Source: Geomonas ferrireducens (GTDB lineage Bacteria; Desulfobacterota; Desulfuromonadia; Geobacterales; Geobacteraceae). From it: a stretch of DNA of 64,000 bases. Location: the NCBI RefSeq assembly GCF_004917065.1, contig NZ_SSYA01000001.1:1246160-1310159 (forward strand), read 5' to 3'. Under the pieces are notes generated by a model. That model worked only from the letters and a program-made list of their open reading frames with translations, did no database searches and had not been told where the DNA came from. Below are positions 21,753 through 31,244 of the stretch, one piece after another; within the stretch, counting starts at the first letter, position 1, and the number at the start of each line of letters is the position of its first letter. The position numbers and the translations under genes are program-made.

Positions 21753-22760
21753 ATGCTGGAAAAAATCGCCGTCATAGGAGCGGGAAGCTGGGGCACCACC
21801 CTTGCCGACCTCTTGGCCAAGAAGGGACACCAGGTAACCCTGTGGGCGTACGAGCCGGAGCTGGTGCAGACCATGCGCGACACCCGGGAGAACAACCTTT
21901 TTCTCCCCGGCATCACGCTCCATGAAAAGCTCGCCTACACCAACGACCTCGTGGAGGCCTACCGCGACTGCACCATGGTGCTGAGCGTGGTGCCGTCGCA
22001 GCTGGTGCGACGGGTGATGGGGCGGTCCGTTCCCTTTATCCCGAGCGATGCGGTGATCGTCTCCGCATCCAAGGGGATCGAGGTGGACACCCTCGCCACC
22101 GTTTCCGAGATCTACCGGGACATCCTTCCCGAAGCGATGTACGAAAGGTTCGCGGCGCTCTCCGGTCCGAGCTTCGCCCGCGAGGTCGCGCAGGAGATGC
22201 CGACCGCGGTGACCGCTGCCGCGGCATCCGAGGAGATAGCGCGCCGTGTGCAGGAGGCCTTCACCACCAACTTCTTCCGGGTCTATCGCAACAGCGACGT
22301 GGTCGGGGTAGAGCTTGGCGGGGCGATCAAGAACGTCATCGCCATTGCCGCAGGTATCTCCGACGGTCTGGGCTTCGGCAGCAACACCCGCGCCGCCCTG
22401 ATCACCCGCGGCCTTGCCGAAATGACGCGCCTGGGCCTCGCCATGGGGGCGCAGCCCGCCACCTTCGCGGGGCTTGCCGGCATGGGCGACCTCGTGCTCA
22501 CCTGCACCGGCGATCTCTCCCGAAACCGCAGCGTCGGCATCCAGATCGGCCAGGGGCGCCGCCTCGAGGAGATCCTAGGCGAGATGCGCATGGTGGCCGA
22601 AGGGGTGAAGACCACGGAATCGGCCTACAACCTGGCGAAGAAGCTCGGGGTAGAGATGCCGATCATCGAGCAGATGTACCAGATGCTCTACCAGGACAAG
22701 TCGGCCCGCGAAGCGGTTCTTGAGCTCATGACCAGGAACCTGAAGGCCGAAGGAGCTTAG
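21753..22760 (+). CDS. gpsA: Glycerol-3-phosphate dehydrogenase [NAD(P)+]
   Basis: Reduces dihydroxyacetone phosphate to sn-glycerol-3-phosphate for phospholipid synthesis; cytoplasmic. The 335-residue length is typical. The N-terminal Rossmann motif is VIGAGSWGTTLADLLA. Active-site region motifs are ASKGIE, SGPSFAREVA and ELGGAIKNVIAIAAGI (with the catalytic Lys), followed by NTRAALITRGLAEM and GLAGMGDLVLTCT. A 43-base inverted repeat follows the stop. Confidence 0.97.
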   Translation: MLEKIAVIGAGSWGTTLADLLAKKGHQVTLWAYEPELVQTMRDTRENNLFLPGITLHEKLAYTNDLVEAYRDCTMVLSVVPSQLVRRVMGRSVPFIPSDAVIVSASKGIEVDTLATVSEIYRDILPEAMYERFAALSGPSFAREVAQEMPTAVTAAAASEEIARRVQEAFTTNFFRVYRNSDVVGVELGGAIKNVIAIAAGISDGLGFGSNTRAALITRGLAEMTRLGLAMGAQPATFAGLAGMGDLVLTCTGDLSRNRSVGIQIGQGRRLEEILGEMRMVAEGVKTTESAYNLAKKLGVEMPIIEQMYQMLYQDKSAREAVLELMTRNLKAEGA

Positions 22761-22775
22761 CCACAGATCAAGATC

Positions 22776-22818
22776 AAGACCTGGATCGGGACGGTTCACC
22801 AACCTCGATCCAGGTCTT
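22776..22818. terminator. Long stem-loop after gpsA
   Basis: A perfect 13-base stem (AAGACCTGGATCG / CGATCCAGGTCTT) with a 17-base loop lies between gpsA and the following kinase gene. No long T-run follows, so termination may be partial. It could also be an mRNA-stabilising hairpin. Confidence 0.55.
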
Positions 22819-22841
22819 AATCCGCCTTTCAAGGATGGGTG

Positions 22842-25109
22842 ATGCAACCACGCTTTGGCATAAGATCCAAACTGCTCCTGTCCATCCTCGCCATTTTGCT
22901 CATCTCGTATTCCACCCTGATTTACTCCACCATGAAGACCATGAGTGCCTCGCTGCACTCGGAAGTCGACCGTAATCTCGAGACCTACCTCACCTACGCC
23001 CGAAGCCAGTTTGCCGACCGCGCCAAGATCGTCAAGTACTCACTGCTGCAGCCGGCTACTTCCAGGATCGTTCACGAACACATGAATGCCGGGGACAGGG
23101 GCTGGCTGGAGGACCGGTTGCGGGGGATACACAAGGTGCTCCCCTACCTCGAGTTTCTCGTGCTGCTCGACGCGGACAAGCGGGTGATGGCGAGCCTCAA
23201 GGACGACCACCCAGGCGAGAGGCTGGAAGTGCCGGGGGTAGTGGAACAGGCGCTGGTGGGAAAGCGCGTTGTCATCTCCACCGAGATACTGTCGGGGGCG
23301 CTCTTGTGCAGAACGGGGGTGGAGCGCTACTGCGCACGGGACGGCGAGAGCGAGGCGCTCGTCACGACGGTGGCGGTTCCGATCCTTGCCGAGGACGGCC
23401 GGGTACTTGGATGCATCGTTGCCGGGGAGGTGCTGAACGACCGCCCTACCCTACCCGACGAGCTACAGGAAGTGTCGGGCCGCGACGTCGAAATCACCGT
23501 CACCCAGCGCGACCTGCGCATTGCCAGCAGCCTCCCGAGCACCTTGCGCGATTCCTCCACGCTGCCGCCGGAGGTCATCGACGTACTGGAACGCGGCGAG
23601 GTGTACCGCGGCGAGGCGATGATCGGCTCCAGATCGTTCGAAACCGTCATCGATCCCATCCTGAACAGCCGCGGCGAGTTCGTCGGTTCGCTCTCCGTTG
23701 CGGTCGCCACGGAAAGGTTCAAGCATAACAGGAGGCAGAACCTTGAGAACATCCTCGCCGCCGCAGCGGTCGGGATACTCTGCTCCTTCGGCCTTGCCTT
23801 CCTCGCCTCCCGTCATCTGACCCGCCCGCTCAGGGAGCTAGCCTCCAGCGCGAGCAGGATTGAGGAAGGGGATCTCGACCAGCGGGTCGAAGGGGACCAG
23901 GACGACGAGGTCGGCATGCTGGCCTCCTCATTCAACCAGATGGTGCAGGCCCTCAAGGAGCGCGATGCCATCATCAACAGGAAGACCTCCGACCTCCAGG
24001 AGCTGAACGAGCAACTGGAGCGTATGGTCGACGAGAGAACCTCCGCCCTCGCCATGGAGATGGGGCGGCTCGAGGCGGTGCTCACGAGTCTTGCCGAAGG
24101 GGTTGTGGTGACGGACCTCGACAACAAGGTCGTCCTCTTCAACCCGGCGGCCCAGCAGCTCTTCGAGATGGTGCCGCACAGGGTGGTCGGAAAGCCGATC
24201 GAGCAGGTCTGCGAACTGGTAGGTTTCACCCCCCTTCTTGCGCGTATCAGGGAGTTCACCCAGGCGGGAGCCGGAGGGTGCAGGGAAGAGCTGACCGTAA
24301 AGGGGAAAAGGCTCCACATATACCTCTCCTCGCTCACCGACGAGAAGGGGAGCTTCGCAGGCATCGTCTTCTCCATTCGCGACGTCACCGTGGAACAGCA
24401 GGTGGACAAGATGAAGACCGAGTTCATCTCCACGGTGTCCCACGAGCTGAAGACGCCTCTCACCTCGATAAAGGGATCGCTGCAGCTCCTTTTGACCCGG
24501 AGCAAATGGCTCACCGACACCGAGAGGCAGCTCCTCACCGTCTGCTTCCGCAACACACAGCGCCTGATCCGGCTCATCGGAGAGATCCTCGATATCTCCG
24601 GCATCGAGTCCGGCGGCATGGTTTTCAAGTTCAAGCCGGTGTCGATCGGCGAACTCGCCGTTTACGCCGTCGAGGAGATCAAGTCCTACGCCATGGGGCG
24701 CGACATCACCATCGTCAACACGGTGGGGGAGCACCTCCCCATGGTGTACGGCGACAGCGACCGGCTGATCCAGGTGCTCACGAACCTCCTCTCCAACGCG
24801 GTGAAGTTCTCGCCGGAGGGGAAGGTGGTCATGATCAGCGCCGAGCAGGAAGGAAACTACGTGGTGGTCTCGGTCGCGGACAAGGGGCGCGTCATCCAGT
24901 GGTCGGATCGCGACAAACTTTTCAAGAAATTCCAACAGATAGAGTGCCAGGAGCGCGGCAAGGTGGGGGGGACCGGGCTGGGGCTCGCCATCTGCAAGGA
25001 GATCGTCGAGCGCCACCACGGCAGGATCTTCTACACCGCGGCGCAGGAGCGCGGCAACACCTTCAGCTTCACCGTTCCAATCATAGGGGAGACCGATGGA
25101 AAAAAATAA
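22842..25109 (+). CDS. Membrane sensor histidine kinase (Cache-HAMP-PAS-HisKA-HATPase)
   Basis: Predicted inner-membrane sensor kinase of 755 residues; ATG 22842 follows AAGGA, with an adjacent GTG as the alternative. Order: TM1 (about 13-33), periplasmic Cache-like domain to about 295, TM2 (ILAAAAVGILCSFGLAFLAS), HAMP, PAS (about 405-510), HisKA with phospho-acceptor His near 533 (VSHELKTPLTSIKG), HATPase. The N box (LTNLLSNAVKFS) and G2 box (GGTGLGLAI) are intact. The G1 box reads DKGRVIQ where DxGxGI is expected, so ATP binding or signalling may be altered. It overlaps the next gene by 14 bases. Confidence 0.9.
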   Translation: MQPRFGIRSKLLLSILAILLISYSTLIYSTMKTMSASLHSEVDRNLETYLTYARSQFADRAKIVKYSLLQPATSRIVHEHMNAGDRGWLEDRLRGIHKVLPYLEFLVLLDADKRVMASLKDDHPGERLEVPGVVEQALVGKRVVISTEILSGALLCRTGVERYCARDGESEALVTTVAVPILAEDGRVLGCIVAGEVLNDRPTLPDELQEVSGRDVEITVTQRDLRIASSLPSTLRDSSTLPPEVIDVLERGEVYRGEAMIGSRSFETVIDPILNSRGEFVGSLSVAVATERFKHNRRQNLENILAAAAVGILCSFGLAFLASRHLTRPLRELASSASRIEEGDLDQRVEGDQDDEVGMLASSFNQMVQALKERDAIINRKTSDLQELNEQLERMVDERTSALAMEMGRLEAVLTSLAEGVVVTDLDNKVVLFNPAAQQLFEMVPHRVVGKPIEQVCELVGFTPLLARIREFTQAGAGGCREELTVKGKRLHIYLSSLTDEKGSFAGIVFSIRDVTVEQQVDKMKTEFISTVSHELKTPLTSIKGSLQLLLTRSKWLTDTERQLLTVCFRNTQRLIRLIGEILDISGIESGGMVFKFKPVSIGELAVYAVEEIKSYAMGRDITIVNTVGEHLPMVYGDSDRLIQVLTNLLSNAVKFSPEGKVVMISAEQEGNYVVVSVADKGRVIQWSDRDKLFKKFQQIECQERGKVGGTGLGLAICKEIVERHHGRIFYTAAQERGNTFSFTVPIIGETDGKK

Positions 25110-26628
25110 GATACTGATCGTCGACGACGAGGCGGACATCGCCCTCATCCTCAAGCTGCAGCTGGAGGATGCCGGGTTCGAGACGGTCCGCGCCCGCGAC
25201 GGCGTCGAGGCCCTGGAGGCGGTCGCCGCGGAGCGGTTCGCCCTGATCATGCTCGACATCAAGATGCCGCGCATGGACGGCCTCGAGGTGCTGAGCCGGA
25301 TACGGACCGACGAGACGCCGGTGGTGATGATGACCGCCCACGGCAGCGAGGACATCGCTGTGGAGGCGATGAAGAACGGCGCCCTCGACTACATCTCCAA
25401 GCCCTTTTCCGCCGACGACATGCTGCAAAAGGTGGAGCGGGCCATAAGCATCGACAGGACCCGCAAGGAGAACGCGAGGCTGCAGCGCCAACTGGACGAG
25501 GAGCGCCTGAAGATGGCGGCGGTGCTGCAGGGGATGGCCGACCTCCTGCTGGCGGTCGACCTCGAAGGGCGCATCATCACCGCAAGCCGGGAGGCGGAAC
25601 GCGTCCTGAGTGCGGAGGGGACCATCGGCGGGAGGCCCATTGAGGAGGTACTGAAGGCGGAGGTCCCGGGCGGCGAGTTGCCTGCGCGGACGGTACTGAG
25701 AACCGATGAGTCGTGCCTCGACGTCTCCTACACGTTGCACGTCGGCGGCCGGGCCGTTCCGGTACTTTCCTCGGCGGCGCCGCTTAGAAATGCCGAGGGA
25801 GATCTGGTGGGAAGCGTCGAGATCATCAGGGACATCTCCAAGCTGAAGGAACTGGAGCAGGAGAAGGAAGATTTCGTCAGCATGCTCTCTCACGACCTCA
25901 AGTCGCCGATCACCGCGGTGGTCGGCTCCATCGACCTCGTGCGGGAAGGAAAGCTCGGCACGGTGACCCCGGACCAGCGCGAGTACCTTAACGCCGCCAT
26001 CGAGAGCTGCGAAGAGATGGTGGAGATGATCGACACCCTGCTCGGCATCCACAAGTTCGAAGCGGGCAAGATGAAGCTCGCCTTCAGGGAGGAGGAGCCC
26101 GGCGCCCTGGTCGGCCGCAGCGTCAGCAAGTTACAGACCGTCGCCGAGCGTGGCGGCATCCGGCTCTTCACCACCATCGTCCCGGATCTTCCGGCGGTTT
26201 CGGCGGACCGCTCCTCCTTCAACCGCATCATAGGAAACCTCCTCTCCAACGCGGTGAAGTTCACCCCCGAAGAGGGGGAAATCGAGGTCTCCGCCGATCT
26301 CGTGAGGGACCCCTCCTCCATCACCGGAACGATTCCCGAGGAGATCTACGCGGACGATCAGCTCCCGAAAGAGGGGGACTTCGTCAGGATCCGCGTGCGC
26401 GACAGCGGCGTCGGCATACCACAGGAGTCCATCGGCTCCATCTTCGACCGTTTCGTGCAGGCAAGAAACCGGCGCCAGGGAAAGACCCGCGGCACCGGCC
26501 TCGGCCTCGCCTTCTGCCGCAAGGCGGTGGACGCCCACGGTGGCTACATCTGGGCCGAAAGTGAACCCGGAAGGGGAAGTGTCTTCACCATCCTTCTTCC
26601 GGCGCTTCCCGAGGAGCCTGAGGAATAG
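25096..26628 (+). CDS. Hybrid response regulator / sensor histidine kinase
   Basis: 510-residue soluble protein: an N-terminal receiver domain (MEKNKILIVDDEADIA, phospho-acceptor Asp near 53 in LDIKMPRMDG, conserved Lys in ISKPF), a PAS-like domain (about 150-255), HisKA with His near 265 (LSHDLKSPITAVVGS) and a HATPase with DSGVGIP and GTGLGLAFC. The start overlaps the preceding kinase by 14 bases, so the two are translationally coupled. The receiver probably accepts phosphate from that partner (inference). No DNA-binding output domain is present. Confidence 0.92.
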   Translation: MEKNKILIVDDEADIALILKLQLEDAGFETVRARDGVEALEAVAAERFALIMLDIKMPRMDGLEVLSRIRTDETPVVMMTAHGSEDIAVEAMKNGALDYISKPFSADDMLQKVERAISIDRTRKENARLQRQLDEERLKMAAVLQGMADLLLAVDLEGRIITASREAERVLSAEGTIGGRPIEEVLKAEVPGGELPARTVLRTDESCLDVSYTLHVGGRAVPVLSSAAPLRNAEGDLVGSVEIIRDISKLKELEQEKEDFVSMLSHDLKSPITAVVGSIDLVREGKLGTVTPDQREYLNAAIESCEEMVEMIDTLLGIHKFEAGKMKLAFREEEPGALVGRSVSKLQTVAERGGIRLFTTIVPDLPAVSADRSSFNRIIGNLLSNAVKFTPEEGEIEVSADLVRDPSSITGTIPEEIYADDQLPKEGDFVRIRVRDSGVGIPQESIGSIFDRFVQARNRRQGKTRGTGLGLAFCRKAVDAHGGYIWAESEPGRGSVFTILLPALPEEPEE

Positions 26629-26651
26629 GTTTAATTAGCCACGCATCCCCC

Positions 26652-26670
26652 AAAGCCCCATAGGGCTTTT
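26652..26670 (+). terminator. Small intrinsic terminator after the two-kinase operon
   Basis: The stem AAAGCCC / GGGCTTT with a CATA loop is followed by a T, 23 bases past the kinase stop. It is short but well placed before an AT-rich leader. Confidence 0.5.
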
Positions 26671-26721
26671 CGAAGGTACTTTTAATTATTCTATTTTTTG
26701 TTTTGTGATTTGTAGTAAAGT

Positions 26722-27876
26722 ATGTCTTCGTTCGAGAGGGGTACCTTCTCATGGGAAAACCGGCACTATGCAGATGATCCTGGGAGGATAGGGGGGCAAG
26801 TGGCGCTGCGAGAAAGCGACGCGGGTTACCGCGAGTTGTTCGAGGAAAATCCCGAGCCGATGTGGGTATGCCGTCGGGAGGACGGCCGGATCCTTGCGGT
26901 GAACGAGGCGGCGCTTCGGCTGTACGGCTACGCGCGCAGCGAGTTCCTTGCCCTGGGGCTGTCGGGGCTGTCGGTAGATCCCTGTTCGGCCCCGGCCGGC
27001 GAGGATGACCTGGAGCGCACCTGCCGGCAGCGTCACCGGGACGGGAGCGAGTTGGAGCTGAAGCTCACCTGGCGCCCCTTGTGGTTTCAAGGGGAACCGG
27101 CGCACCTGGTGCTTGCGCGCATAAATCCCTCCGTTTCCACCGGCGAGGAGTCGCTGCGTCGGCAGTTGGAGGAGAGGCTCGTGCAACTGGAGGCGGCTCA
27201 GCGCGAGATGGAGGCCTTCAGCTATTCCATATCGCACGACTTGAGGGCACCGCTAAGGCACATAGACGGCTTCAGCCGCGCCGTGCTGGACGACTTCGGC
27301 GCTGCGCTTGGAGACCAGGGGCGGGAGTACCTGACCCGCATCTGCCAGGCCACGGGAAAGATGGCGCAACTCATCGACGCCATCCTGCAGTTTGTCCGGG
27401 TGGGCAGGTGCGAGCTGACCCGACAGCCCATCGACCTGAGCGTGAAAGCCCAGGTGATCTCCCTCGAGCTCAGGCACAACGATCCGGCGCGGCAGGCGGA
27501 ATTCGACATCCCGGAGGGGATCAAGGGGGAGGCGGACCCGAAACTTGCCAGGCAACTCCTCGAGGTGTTGATCGGCAACGCCTGGAAGTTCAGCTCCAAG
27601 GTGGGTGAGGCGCGCATCCGGCTGGGGGTCAAGGAAGAGGAAGGAGAGAGGGTCTACTTCGTTGCCGACAACGGCGCAGGCTTCGACATGGCGTACGCCG
27701 GCAAGCTCTTCACCCTGTTCAACAGGCTGCACCGCACCGACGAGTTCGAGGGAAGCGGCGTCGGGCTGGCGATTGCGCACCGCATCGTGACGCGCCACGG
27801 CGGCAGGATCTGGGCGGAGAGCGCACCCGGCAAGGGAACCACCATCTTCTTCACCCTGACTTCTAGAGGCAATTGA
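26722..27876 (+). CDS. PAS-domain histidine kinase, phytochrome-type HisKA
   Basis: 384-residue cytoplasmic kinase with no transmembrane segment. An N-terminal PAS domain (about 28-130) contains YRELFEENPEPMWV and ILAVNEAALRLYGY. The dimerisation/phospho-acceptor helix is SYSISHDLRAPLRHIDGFS with His near 172, the form found in bacteriophytochrome-related kinases. The HATPase domain has DNGAGFDM and GSGVGLAIAHRI. There is no receiver domain here. The neighbours are other kinases, and no cognate response regulator with an output domain lies nearby. Confidence 0.9.
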   Translation: MSSFERGTFSWENRHYADDPGRIGGQVALRESDAGYRELFEENPEPMWVCRREDGRILAVNEAALRLYGYARSEFLALGLSGLSVDPCSAPAGEDDLERTCRQRHRDGSELELKLTWRPLWFQGEPAHLVLARINPSVSTGEESLRRQLEERLVQLEAAQREMEAFSYSISHDLRAPLRHIDGFSRAVLDDFGAALGDQGREYLTRICQATGKMAQLIDAILQFVRVGRCELTRQPIDLSVKAQVISLELRHNDPARQAEFDIPEGIKGEADPKLARQLLEVLIGNAWKFSSKVGEARIRLGVKEEEGERVYFVADNGAGFDMAYAGKLFTLFNRLHRTDEFEGSGVGLAIAHRIVTRHGGRIWAESAPGKGTTIFFTLTSRGN

Positions 27877-27903
27877 CGACGGGTACTAACAGTGACGCGG
27901 CGG

Positions 27904-28113
27904 ATTGACAATTGACGATTGACAATTGACAATGTAAAGCCCGGCACTGAAGCGAACAGCTTTTATTGGCGGTACTAAGGCGGGGATGGAGTCATGGTGA
28001 TGGGGAATTGACAGTGGAGGTCGGTGGGGCTGTCATCGTCAATGGTCCATTATCAGCTGTCAGTTGCTGGAGGTAGTGCGTTGTCAATCGTCAATCTTCA
28101 ATCGTCAATTCCC
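27904..28113. repeat. ATTGACAATTGAC-type repeat cluster
   Basis: Runs of ATTGACAATTGACGATTG at 27904-27934, a single GAATTGACAG near 28005, and the inverted form GTCAATCGTCAATCTTCAATC at about 28083-28107 lie between two kinase genes. The inverted part is read into the start of the downstream kinase. Another copy is at 43841-43867. Confidence 0.8.
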
Positions 28114-30249
28114 TTGAAGGTTCTGCTTGTCGAGGATTCCCTGGAAGACAGCCTGCTCCTGGTCCGCGAGCTGGTACGCGGCGGCTATCGGCTGGAGCAC
28201 CGGCGCGTCGAGACCGCGGAGGGGATGCGCCGGGCGTTGCAGGACAACAAGTGGGACGTGGTGATATCCGATTACCGGATGCCGGCCTTCGACGCGCTCG
28301 GCGCCCTGCATATCCTGCACGAAAGCGGAGAGGACATCCCCTTCATCATCGTCTCCGGCAAGATCGGCGAAGACCTCGCGGTAGCCGCCATGAAGTCGGG
28401 GGCGAACGATTACCTGATGAAAGGGAACCTGGCGCGCCTTGTGCCGGTCGTGGAGCGCGAGCTGCGCGAGGCGGAGGAGCGCAAGGCGCACCGGCTCACC
28501 CAGGAAAAGGTGAGCCGCGGCAAGGCGGAGTGGGAATCGGTCTTCGACGCGGTCTCCGACCTCATCATCATCACCGACAACGAAGGGGTCATCTCTCGCT
28601 GCAACGGCCGGGTCTTCTCCTACTTCCCCGGCGGATACGGGGCCATCCTCGGCAAGCGCATCGACGAGGTCTTCTTCGGATCTGAGCTTCCCGAGGGAAA
28701 GGTCTTCCGCTTCCTGCACATGCAGGGCGAAACCGAAGAGGACATCCGCTTCCCCAACCTGAGCGGCTGGTACAACGTGGCGAGCTACCCGATGCGTATC
28801 GAGGGGAACGACCGCGCAGGCTTCGTGCACATCATAAAAGACATCACCAAAAGGCGCGAAGTGGAGGAAGAGAAGCGGACCAGCGACCGCGAACTCCTCA
28901 CCTTATACGCGGTAGCCTTCCGCCTGCAGTACACCAAAGGGGTGGAGAAGGTGATGGGCGACCTCCTCTTCCAACTGCACAACATGCTGCAGATGGACTT
29001 TTCCTGCATCCATCTCTTCGAGGGTGGTGAGCGGCTGAAGATGCGCGCCTCCCTCGGGCTCTCCGCCCCCTTCGAAAAAGCTATGAAGACGCTACCCGCC
29101 GATGCGGAATGGACGAAACTCGCCCAAGGGGGGCGTCCCTTCCTCGGCGAGGAGCCCGACTCGCGCTTTCCGGAGAAGGCGAAGAAGGCTGCCGTCGCCA
29201 TGGGGCTGCACTCCTGGTGCACGGTGCCTTTGAAGATCGGGCAGGAAGTGATGGGGGTGATGACGGTCGGGACCATCTCCGGGCGCAACTACAGCGACCG
29301 CGACGTCTTCCTGCTTTGCTCCATTGCCGGACAGCTCGCCGTTCTGATCGACAACTACAGCCTCTACGACAAGATGAAGGAGAAGGCCGAGGAGCTCTAC
29401 AAGAGCAAGATGGAGCTCAAGGAAAACCTGCAGAAGGTCAAGAGGGCGAACATCGAACTCGGGCGCCTCAACACCGCCAAGAACAACTTCATCGGCATCG
29501 CCTCCCACGAGCTCAAGACCCCGATCACCTCGATCATGGGCGGGGTCGAGTTCCTGCTGAAGTACTCGGGGATCCCGATGACCCCCGAGCAGCACAACAT
29601 CTTCTCCTCGGTGTACGAAGGAACGGTGCAGCTCCGAAAGCTGGTCGAGGATCTCCTTTCCATCTCGAGGATCGAGGCCCAGGGGCCGCTGGCGCAGAAA
29701 AAGCCTGCAAACCTGATCCAGCTCTGCCGCGAGGTGCACGACCTCTTTGCGCTGCCCCTTTCCGAGCGGCACATCGCCGTGAAGATCACCGGCGAGGAGA
29801 GCGCGGTACCGGTTGATGAGGGATTCGTGACCCTGGCGGTGCGAAACCTCATGGAGAACGCCATCAAGTTCACGCGCGACGGCGGCGAGGTGCGGCTCAT
29901 AGGCCGCACGCTGAAGCATGCGCGCCTGAAGGAGTTGACCCCTTTGGTGCGCCAGTTCTACTCCTCCTTTCCCAACAACATCGCTGCGGTGAAAAGTTAC
30001 TACCTGCTGCAGGTGAGCGACAACGGCATCGGCATCCCTGCCGACGAACGGGTCCGCGTGTTCGACAAGTTCTACGGCGTGGGCGACATCGCTCACCATT
30101 CGAGCGGCGACACCGCGTTCATGTCCAAGGGGAGCGGGCTCGGGCTCTCCATCGTGCGGGGCATCATGGATGCGCACGAGGGTGTGGTGTGGGTGGAAGA
30201 GGCCGAAGGAGGCGGGAGCACCTTCTCACTGCTTTTCCCGCAGGAGTAA
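28081..30249 (+). CDS. Hybrid sensor kinase (REC-PAS-GAF-HisKA-HATPase)
   Basis: Cytoplasmic kinase of 722 residues if translation starts at TTG 28081, which has GGAGG seven bases upstream; GTG 28024 and TTG 28114 are in-frame alternatives. The receiver domain begins LKVLLVEDSLEDS, with Asp near 63 (SDYRMP). PAS (about 145-265), GAF (about 290-435), HisKA with His near 476 (ASHELKTPITSIMGG) and HATPase with DNGIGIP and GSGLGLSI follow. The first ~11 codons are made of the ATTGAC-type repeat, so the repeat seems to have supplied or replaced the native start. It precedes the ABC ATPase gene by 18 bases. Confidence 0.88.
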   Translation: MSIVNLQSSIPLKVLLVEDSLEDSLLLVRELVRGGYRLEHRRVETAEGMRRALQDNKWDVVISDYRMPAFDALGALHILHESGEDIPFIIVSGKIGEDLAVAAMKSGANDYLMKGNLARLVPVVERELREAEERKAHRLTQEKVSRGKAEWESVFDAVSDLIIITDNEGVISRCNGRVFSYFPGGYGAILGKRIDEVFFGSELPEGKVFRFLHMQGETEEDIRFPNLSGWYNVASYPMRIEGNDRAGFVHIIKDITKRREVEEEKRTSDRELLTLYAVAFRLQYTKGVEKVMGDLLFQLHNMLQMDFSCIHLFEGGERLKMRASLGLSAPFEKAMKTLPADAEWTKLAQGGRPFLGEEPDSRFPEKAKKAAVAMGLHSWCTVPLKIGQEVMGVMTVGTISGRNYSDRDVFLLCSIAGQLAVLIDNYSLYDKMKEKAEELYKSKMELKENLQKVKRANIELGRLNTAKNNFIGIASHELKTPITSIMGGVEFLLKYSGIPMTPEQHNIFSSVYEGTVQLRKLVEDLLSISRIEAQGPLAQKKPANLIQLCREVHDLFALPLSERHIAVKITGEESAVPVDEGFVTLAVRNLMENAIKFTRDGGEVRLIGRTLKHARLKELTPLVRQFYSSFPNNIAAVKSYYLLQVSDNGIGIPADERVRVFDKFYGVGDIAHHSSGDTAFMSKGSGLGLSIVRGIMDAHEGVVWVEEAEGGGSTFSLLFPQE

Positions 30250-30267
30250 CAAAAGACCGGGGCAATC

Positions 30268-31194
30268 ATGAGCCACGCCATCACGCTCCACGAGATCACC
30301 AAAAGTTACGACGGTTTCACCGCGGTGGACCGCTTCTCGCTCGAGGTCGCGCGCGGCACCGTCTTCGGCCTTCTGGGCCCGAACGGCGCCGGCAAGACCA
30401 CCCTCATCAAGATCCTCACCACCCTCATGCGTCCGACCTTAGGGGATGCCTTCGTCGAGGGGCACAGCGTGCTGGCGGCAGGCAAGGAGGTCCGGCGCCT
30501 GATCGGCGTGGTCCCCCAAGAGAACAACCTGGACCGTTACCTGACCGCGCGCGAGAACCTCACCCTGCACGCGAGGCTGCACGGCATGCACCCCGCTTCC
30601 TACAACCCCCGCATCGACGAGCTTTTGGAGATGACCGGACTCGCCTCGCGCGGGAAAGACTTCCCCGACACCTTTTCCGGCGGCATGCAGCGCCGCCTCG
30701 TGGTGGCGCGCTCCCTTGTGCACGAGCCGCGGGTGCTCTTTCTCGATGAGCCGACCACCGGGCTCGATCCCCAGTCCCGGCGTGCGCTTTGGGATTACAT
30801 CCGTGGTCTGCGCCGCAAGATGACCGTGTTTCTCACCACCCACTACATGGACGAGGCCGACGCGCTTTGCGACCGGATCATGATCATGGATCACGGCGAG
30901 TGTCTCGCCGACGGGACCGCCGCGCAGCTGAAGGACGCCTATTCCAGGGCGCACACCTACCAGGTGGAGTTCAAGCGTGATGCCGAGCGGTACGAGGGGG
31001 TGCTGGCCGGGTTATCGTTCGTGAAAGGGGTGGAGCGGGAGGGAGCGGTTTTCCAGATCACCCTGGCCGACGAGGAGTCGATCAAGCCGCTCATGGACCG
31101 TCTGGGAGGCGCCGACATCCGGCGCATCTGTCTGAAGGAGCCCTCCCTGGAGGACGTGTTCATCGCACTGACCGGGGAGAAGGTCAGGGAGTAG
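30268..31194 (+). CDS. ABC transporter ATP-binding protein (DrrA/ABC-2 type)
   Basis: 308-residue ATPase of an ABC-2 exporter. Walker A GPNGAGKTTLIKIL (about 35-48), signature FSGGMQRRL, Walker B RVLFLDEPTTGLDPQ and the H-loop FLTTHYMDEAD are all present. The C-terminal extension with PSLEDVFIALTG is typical of the drug/polysaccharide DrrA and CcmA-like group. It is 18 bases downstream of the hybrid kinase and just upstream of its permease. The substrate cannot be told from the sequence. Confidence 0.93.
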   Translation: MSHAITLHEITKSYDGFTAVDRFSLEVARGTVFGLLGPNGAGKTTLIKILTTLMRPTLGDAFVEGHSVLAAGKEVRRLIGVVPQENNLDRYLTARENLTLHARLHGMHPASYNPRIDELLEMTGLASRGKDFPDTFSGGMQRRLVVARSLVHEPRVLFLDEPTTGLDPQSRRALWDYIRGLRRKMTVFLTTHYMDEADALCDRIMIMDHGECLADGTAAQLKDAYSRAHTYQVEFKRDAERYEGVLAGLSFVKGVEREGAVFQITLADEESIKPLMDRLGGADIRRICLKEPSLEDVFIALTGEKVRE

Positions 31195-31195
31195 C

Positions 31196-31230
31196 GTCCG
31201 ACGTCGGACCTGTCAGACCAGTCAGACCAA
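31196..31230. repeat. GTCCGAC palindrome between ABC ATPase and permease
   Basis: The 14-bp palindrome GTCCGACGTCGGAC, directly after the ATPase stop, is followed by two GTCAGACC words. It is the same word family as the cluster after gyrA at 19948-20001. Confidence 0.6.
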
Positions 31231-31244
31231 GAAGAGGAAGCCCA

